From Alphaproteobacteria bacterium (GTDB lineage: Bacteria > Pseudomonadota > Alphaproteobacteria > CACIAM-22H2): a DNA stretch of 9,743 nt. How positions within the stretch are numbered: position 1 is the stretch's first letter; every line of letters starts with the position of its first letter. This document shows positions 6,512-9,743 of this stretch, piece after piece. Where the stretch lies: the NCBI GenBank assembly GCA_016869415.1, contig VGEI01000107.1, positions 1 through 9,743 of the forward strand, given 5' to 3'. The notes below the pieces were generated by a model, which did no database searches, was not told where the DNA came from, and saw only the letters and a list, made by a program, of their open reading frames with translations. The position numbers and the translations under genes are program-made.

Positions 6512-6982
6512 TCAACTCTTGCGCTTCGGCTTCTTCGCCTTCGCCTTGGGCCCTTTTGCGGCCGGCTTCTTCCTGGCGGTGCCCTGCATGGTCTCGAAAC
6601 CGCCGATGTTCTTCTTGATCTCCTCGTTGAAATCCTCGACCTCCTGCACCCGGCGGATCTCGATGACTTCGTTGTCCGAGCCCGGGCAACGTCGCGCCCA
6701 GTCGACTGCCTCTTGCAGCGACTTCACCCGGATCATCCAGAACCCGCCCAGGCATTCCTTGGTCTCGGTGAAGGGCCCGTCGGTCACCGTCGGCTTGCCG
6801 CCGGCAAACGACACGCGTTTGCCCGAAGAGGGCGGATGCAGGCCCTCGCAGTACAGCAAGATGCCGGCGTCCTGCATGGCCTGGTTGAACTTCATCATCT
6901 CGGCCACCCGGTCGGCCGGCGGCTGCTGGTCGGGCGGCGCCCCCTCGTAGCCCTTCGGGATCATCAGCATCATGAAACGCAT
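6512..6982 (-). CDS. YCII/DGPF-domain protein with Lys/Ala-rich basic tail
   Basis: This 156-residue protein opens MRFMMLMIPKGYEGAPPDQQ and has the YCII signature EGLHPPSSGKRVSFAGG, PTVTDGPFTETKECLGGFWM, WARRCPGSDNEVIEIRRVQE. The domain ends near residue 125. The remaining tail (MQGTARKKPAAKGPK, then KAKAKKPKRKS) is Lys/Ala/Pro-rich, like histone H1-type tails, and is absent from its paralogue at 7013-7411. The two share about two thirds of their residues by hand alignment and are clear tandem duplicates. The biochemical role is unknown; DGPF proteins are common targets and neighbours of ECF42 sigma factors. The start has GGAG at 8 nt spacing. It lies 30 nt after the upstream YCII stop and 57 nt before the next gene. 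Confidence 0.87.
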   Translation of the reverse strand: MRFMMLMIPKGYEGAPPDQQPPADRVAEMMKFNQAMQDAGILLYCEGLHPPSSGKRVSFAGGKPTVTDGPFTETKECLGGFWMIRVKSLQEAVDWARRCPGSDNEVIEIRRVQEVEDFNEEIKKNIGGFETMQGTARKKPAAKGPKAKAKKPKRKS

Positions 6983-7012
6983 GGTCGTTGCTCCGTTCGA
7001 ATGGCAGGGCGA

Positions 7013-7411
7013 TCAGCGTCTTGAGACCGTCGCCGCTTTCCGGCTGTCTTCGGCAAAGTCTTCATCCTCCTGTACACGACGGACCTCGATCACATCGCCA
7101 TCGGAAGCCGGGCAGCGCCGCGCCCATGCGACCGCTTCTTCCCGCGACGTCACCTCGATCATCCAGAAGCCACCCACGCATTCCTTGCTCTCGGTGAACG
7201 GTCCGTCGGTCACCGTCGGTTCACCACCGGCAAATGCGACACGCGCCCCCACCGAAGGCGGATGCAGACCCTCGCCGCCGCGCAGGATGCCGGCCTCCAG
7301 CATCTCCTCGCTGTATCGCGTCATCCTCGCGATGCAATCGGCCGGCGCCGGCTGGTCCGGCGCCGCCGCCGCGTAGCCACCGCCGGGAATGATCAGCAGA
7401 AGGAAGCGCAT
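7013..7411 (-). CDS. YCII/DGPF-domain protein (tandem paralogue)
   Basis: This 132-residue protein begins MRFLLLIIPGGGYAAAAPDQ and contains EGLHPPSVGARVAFAGG, PTVTDGPFTESKECVGGFWM and WARRCPASDGDVIEVRRVQE, the same blocks as the gene at 6512-6982. The frame is open back to 7465, but the start at 7411 is chosen because it aligns exactly with the paralogue's MRF start, and an AGGA lies about 11 nt upstream of it. The longer version would also overlap the DUF1428 gene. The tail (EDSRKAATVSRR) is short and lacks the Lys-rich extension of the paralogue. It is a probable member of the ECF42-associated regulon with unknown chemistry, and lies 25 nt after the DUF1428 stop in the same operon. Confidence 0.86.
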   Translation of the reverse strand: MRFLLLIIPGGGYAAAAPDQPAPADCIARMTRYSEEMLEAGILRGGEGLHPPSVGARVAFAGGEPTVTDGPFTESKECVGGFWMIEVTSREEAVAWARRCPASDGDVIEVRRVQEDEDFAEDSRKAATVSRR

Positions 7412-7436
7412 AGGCCACAGATCCTGTCTTTCGGCG

Positions 7437-7796
7437 TCAGGCCGAGACAATGGTCTTGAATCCACCCCAGATCATACGTCTGCCATCGAACGGCATGGCG
7501 CCGGGCGTCATCATGTTGGCCAGGCGCTTGTCCTTCATCACCTTGGCCATCACGCGGTCGCGGTCCTTGCGGCTCTTGTAGACGATGTAGGAGAAGATCA
7601 CGGTCTCGTTGCCCTTGAGCTTCACGCTGCGCGGGAACGAGGTCCACTTGCCCTTCTTCACGTCGTCGGCCACGGCCTCGACCACCTCGAGCGCGCCGTG
7701 CTCGCGCCACACCTTGGCGGCACGCGTGGCGATCTTCCTGTAGGCAGCCAGGTTTTTCTTCGGCACCGGCACGATAAATCCATCAACGTAAGTCAT
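7437..7796 (-). CDS. DUF1428 (YbaA-like) protein
   Basis: This 119-residue protein begins MTYVDGFIVPVPKKNLAAYR and has KVWREHGALEVVEAVADDV, KGKWTSFPRSVKLKGNETVI, FSYIVYKSRKDRDRVMAKV, and ends MPFDGRRMIWGGFKTIV. These are the consecutive conserved blocks of DUF1428, the family of E. coli YbaA, with a ferredoxin-like dimeric alpha/beta-barrel fold and no established function. The length equals the family's. The ATG is preceded by GGGAGAAGGA at close spacing, a very good ribosome binding site. It follows the VOC gene by 21 nt. DUF1428, VOC and YCII proteins are repeated partners in ECF-sigma neighbourhoods, so a joint regulon is plausible; the individual role is unknown. Confidence 0.88.
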   Translation of the reverse strand: MTYVDGFIVPVPKKNLAAYRKIATRAAKVWREHGALEVVEAVADDVKKGKWTSFPRSVKLKGNETVIFSYIVYKSRKDRDRVMAKVMKDKRLANMMTPGAMPFDGRRMIWGGFKTIVSA

Positions 7797-7817
7797 CGTC
7801 CTTCTCCCTGGGTTGTC

Positions 7818-8277
7818 TCAGGCGGCCTTCCGCATCTCCTGCGGCAGTATGACCATCCACATGATGCCGAACTTGTCGGTTACCATACCGAAGGCCGGCG
7901 AGAAAAAGGTCTTGCTCACCGGGCTGACGATCTGGCCGCCCTCGGACAGCGCCGCGAACCATTTGTGGACCTGCGCTTCGTCCCTGGCCGGCAGCGACAA
8001 CCCGAAGCCGCCGAACTGCGGCTTGCCCGAGCACATGCCGTCCGAGGCCATGATCACGCTGTCGCCCACGCGGAACTCCGCATGCATGACCTTCTCCGCC
8101 GAGTTCGGCGGCGGCTGGCAACCGGGATCGTTGGACTTCGGCGCATCCGGCGGCACGTCCTTGAAGCGCATCAGCATACCGACCTGGGCGCCGATGGTGC
8201 GCTTGTAAAAGTCGAGCGCCTCCTCGGTGCGGCCTTCGAAGAACAGATTAGGGCTGAATCTGGGGTTGGACAGTCAT
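7818..8277 (-). CDS. VOC family (PhnB-like) protein with apparent frameshift near the start
   Basis: The intact frame from the ATG at 8177 encodes MLMRFKDVPPDAPKSNDPGC, then KVMHAEFRVGDSVIMASDG, GFGLSLPARDEAQVHKWF, LSEGGQIVSPVSKTFFSP and GMVTDKFGIMWMVI. This is the PhnB-like branch of the vicinal oxygen chelate fold, often mislabelled 3-demethylubiquinone methyltransferase; substrate and metal are unknown. The family's first strand and helix (NLFFEGRTEEALDFYKRTIG) are encoded upstream in the same frame, but that frame has no normal start and meets a stop at 8274-8276. A good ATG with ribosome binding site lies at 8277 one base out of phase, and its frame stops at 8248-8250. One extra base between 8250 and 8269 explains this; corrected, the protein would have 152 residues, a normal length. 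It is first in the minus-strand block. Confidence 0.8.
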
Positions 8278-8283
8278 GATGGT

Positions 8284-8289
8284 CTCTCC
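8284..8289 (-). promoter_or_regulatory. Ribosome binding site marking the original VOC start
   Basis: On the minus strand GGAGAG lies 6 nt before the ATG at 8277. This supports 8277 as the original start of the VOC gene, although the reading frame from it stops after nine codons. No comparable site precedes the internal ATG at 8177. Confidence 0.5.
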
Positions 8290-8306
8290 GTTGTTTGTAT
8301 CGGAAC

Positions 8307-8333
8307 GACGAACGGGATGGTCCGGCCCCGACA
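8307..8333 (-). promoter_or_regulatory. Candidate ECF-type promoter of the minus-strand block
   Basis: On the minus strand TGTCGG (8333-8328) is followed after 17 nt by CGTC (8310-8307), about 30 nt before the VOC start. From memory, ECF42 promoters have TGTCGA near -35 and CGA/TC near -10, so this is one mismatch from that pattern and correctly placed. TGTCG-like words are common in such GC-rich DNA, so the match is suggestive only. If real, the block would be driven by its own sigma factor. Confidence 0.4.
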
Positions 8334-8401
8334 GGCCGTTGCGACTTTCTCACGGGCTTAAGACAAACCTTTGAAACTGGCCGAATAATTCTTGGCTGGC
8401 T

Positions 8402-8586
8402 CTACGCCGCCTCCTTCAATACGCGCATGTGCCGATAGAGATCGTAAAACTGGTCGCGCAGCCGCGCGCCGCCTTCAGGTCGGCGAGGATCGGCCGCGAC
8501 CGGCCGGAATAGTGCCACGCCGGGCAGTCGATCATGATCACGCTTTCGGGAATTGTCTGTTCGCGCCCTTCCTCGCGCAGCGCCGT
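8402..8586 (-). pseudogene. Degenerate coding remnant of unknown family upstream of argB
   Basis: Read on the minus strand from 8586, one frame gives ALREEGREQTIPESVIMIDC followed by PAWHYSGRSRPILADLKAA (to about 8470). A second frame then gives RLRDQFYDLYRHMRVLKEAA and a TAG at 8404-8402. Both stretches look like real protein, and together they resemble a C-terminus with a charged, aromatic final helix. Joining them needs a one-base gain (or two-base loss) in the GC-rich run near 8463-8472. There is no start codon with a ribosome binding site, and a TAG at 8589-8587 closes the frame upstream, so the N-terminal part is missing. I do not recognise the family. It may instead be chance coding potential. 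The rest of 8278-8684 shows nothing more than the sites noted above. Confidence 0.35.
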
Positions 8587-8684
8587 CTATCGCGACGCAC
8601 GGCACCGGCCGCGCTGACTCGCACCCCTGCCGGCCTTCGGCTACTCTCCGCGTCACTTCATCACACGCGACTCGGGACGGGACA

Positions 8685-9587
8685 ATGAGTGGCAAGCCGG
8701 AACAGACACGCGCCGAGGCGGAGGCCGCGGCCCGCACCCTGGCGGCGGCCCTGCCCTACATGAAGCGCTACGCGCGCCAGACCATCGTGGTCAAGTACGG
8801 CGGCCATGCCATGGGCGAGATGGATGCGGCGCGCAACTTCGCCCGCGACATCGCGCTCTTGAAGCAGGTCGGCATCAACCCGATCGTCGTGCACGGCGGC
8901 GGCCCGCAGATCGGCGAGATGCTCAAGCGCCTCAAGATCAAGAGCGAGTTCATCGACGGCCTGCGCGTCACCGACGCCGCCACGGTCGAGATCGTCGAGA
9001 TGGTGCTCTCGGGTTCGATCAACAAGGAGATTGCGGCACTAATCAACGGTGCCGGCGGCCGGGCCATCGGCCTTTCGGGCAAGGATGGCGGGCTGATCCG
9101 CGCCCGGAAGCTGACGCGCACCAAGCGCGACCCCGATTCCAACATCGAGAAGGTGCTCGATCTCGGCTTCGTCGGCGAGCCCGAGAAGGTGGACCCGGCG
9201 ATGATCGCCTCGATGGTCCAGGCCGATCTCATCCCGGTGATCGCGCCCATCGGCCTCGGCCCCAACGGCGAGACCTACAACATCAACGCCGACACCGTGG
9301 CCGGCGCCGTGGCCGCCGCCATGCGCGCCTCGCGCCTGCTGCTGCTCACCGACGTCACCGGCGTACTCGACAGGAACAAGAAGCTGCTATCCAAGCTCTC
9401 GGTCGGTGAGGTGCGCGCCTTGATCGCCGACGGCACGATCTCCGGCGGCATGATCCCCAAGGTCGAGACCTGCCTCGCGGCGGTCGAGGCCGGGGTCGGT
9501 GCCTCGGTCATCCTCGACGGGCGCGTGCCGCACGCCGTGCTGCTCGAGCTCTTCACCGAGGGCGGCGCCGGCACGCTGATTGGGTAG
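8685..9587 (+). CDS. argB: Acetylglutamate kinase
   Basis: This 300-residue cytosolic enzyme phosphorylates N-acetyl-L-glutamate with ATP, the second step of arginine biosynthesis. Amino-acid-kinase motifs are complete: VVKYGGHAM (35-43), VVHGGGPQI (68-76), GLRVTD (92-97), YNINADTVAG (198-207), LLLTDVTGVLD (219-229) and GGMIPKV (254-260). The N-terminal helix TLAAALPYMKRYARQTIVV resembles that of arginine-inhibited, hexameric NAGKs, so feedback inhibition by arginine is likely. The ATG at 8685 is chosen because the family sequence begins just after it; the frame is open back to 8553 but that part is non-conserved. The upstream GGGACGGGA is a weak ribosome binding site. It is separated from the rpmH-engB operon by the opposite-strand block, so it needs its own promoter, which I cannot place with confidence. 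Confidence 0.96.
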   Translation: MSGKPEQTRAEAEAAARTLAAALPYMKRYARQTIVVKYGGHAMGEMDAARNFARDIALLKQVGINPIVVHGGGPQIGEMLKRLKIKSEFIDGLRVTDAATVEIVEMVLSGSINKEIAALINGAGGRAIGLSGKDGGLIRARKLTRTKRDPDSNIEKVLDLGFVGEPEKVDPAMIASMVQADLIPVIAPIGLGPNGETYNINADTVAGAVAAAMRASRLLLLTDVTGVLDRNKKLLSKLSVGEVRALIADGTISGGMIPKVETCLAAVEAGVGASVILDGRVPHAVLLELFTEGGAGTLIG

Positions 9588-9631
9588 AACGGACGGCTGA
9601 ATACGCGGGCCGTGTCACCGCAACGGTATTG

Positions 9632-9743
9632 TCAGGCGTTCGCGAGCGTCTTGCGGCTCTTCTCGGCCTCGGGGTAGTCACCCGCCGAAGAACTCGATCT
9701 GCCAAGCCATCTCTTCCTTGGTTAGCGGGAAAGCCGTGCCGCC
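9632..9743 (-). CDS. 3' end of an unrecognised gene, apparently frameshifted
   Basis: From the window edge the minus strand reads GGTAFPLTKEEMAWQIEFFG and stops at a TGA (9680-9678). In the next frame DYPEAEKSRKTLANA continues to a TGA at 9634-9632. Removing one G from the GGG at 9683-9681 joins them as FFGGDYPEAEKSRKTLANA, which reads like a natural C-terminus. The gene is convergent with argB, 44 nt between stops, with no obvious terminator hairpin. I do not recognise the family from this fragment, and its start is outside the window. Confidence 0.4.

Noticed and set aside
8360..8389. Possible plus-strand promoter for argB (AAGACA, 18 nt, AATAAT)
   Set aside because: The -35 match is poor and the leader would be about 290 nt, so I do not call it, although argB needs some promoter here.
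8553..8684. Upstream extension of argB from an ATG at 8553
   Set aside because: The 44 added residues are Arg/Ser/Pro-rich and non-conserved. The ArgB family begins just after the ATG at 8685.

Overview
The window looks like part of a high-GC alphaproteobacterial chromosome. The evidence is the gene order rpmH-rnpA-yidD-yidC-engB followed by argB, the very GC-rich codon use, and the alphaproteobacterial style of YidC, EngB and ArgB. A Rhodospirillales-like host is a reasonable guess, but the sequence alone does not fix the species.

Layout. (1) Positions 1-540, minus strand: the N-terminal part of a TVP38/TMEM64 (VTT) membrane protein, cut by the window edge. (2) 541-724: a divergent intergenic region with a near-consensus sigma-70 promoter. 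(3) 725-3955, plus strand: a tight operon of ribosomal protein L34, RNase P protein, YidD, YidC and the GTPase EngB, linking ribosome assembly, tRNA processing and membrane protein insertion. (4) 3952-8277, minus strand: a block of small genes with gaps of at most 57 nt or 4-base overlaps. In transcription order these are a VOC/PhnB-like protein, a DUF1428 protein, two tandem YCII/DGPF proteins, a third YCII protein, an ECF sigma factor with the long C-terminal extension of the ECF42 type, an SRPBCC protein with a membrane anchor, and a DUF427 protein. (5) 8278-8684: an intergenic region with a candidate ECF-type promoter for the minus operon and a degenerate coding remnant. (6) 8685-9587, plus strand: argB. 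(7) 9632-9743, minus strand: the 3' end of an unrecognised gene.

The main story is the minus-strand block. ECF42 sigma factors are known to sit beside DGPF/YCII genes and to carry a TPR-like C-terminal extension instead of relying on a classical anti-sigma factor. Here a large ECF42/DGPF module lies between engB and argB, which are often close neighbours in alphaproteobacteria. The sigma gene is broken by an apparent one-base shift exactly where the sigma domains meet the C-terminal extension, and the first gene of the block carries another shift a few codons after its start. Two further coding tracts outside the block, the remnant before argB and the fragment at the right edge, also need a frame change. 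The plus-strand core genes show none. This is either real decay of an accessory module or base-calling error.

I saw no rRNA, tRNA, CRISPR array, insertion sequence or convincing intrinsic terminator. I did not find a clearly new kind of system. The most notable content is a rearranged, possibly decaying ECF42/DGPF regulatory module.
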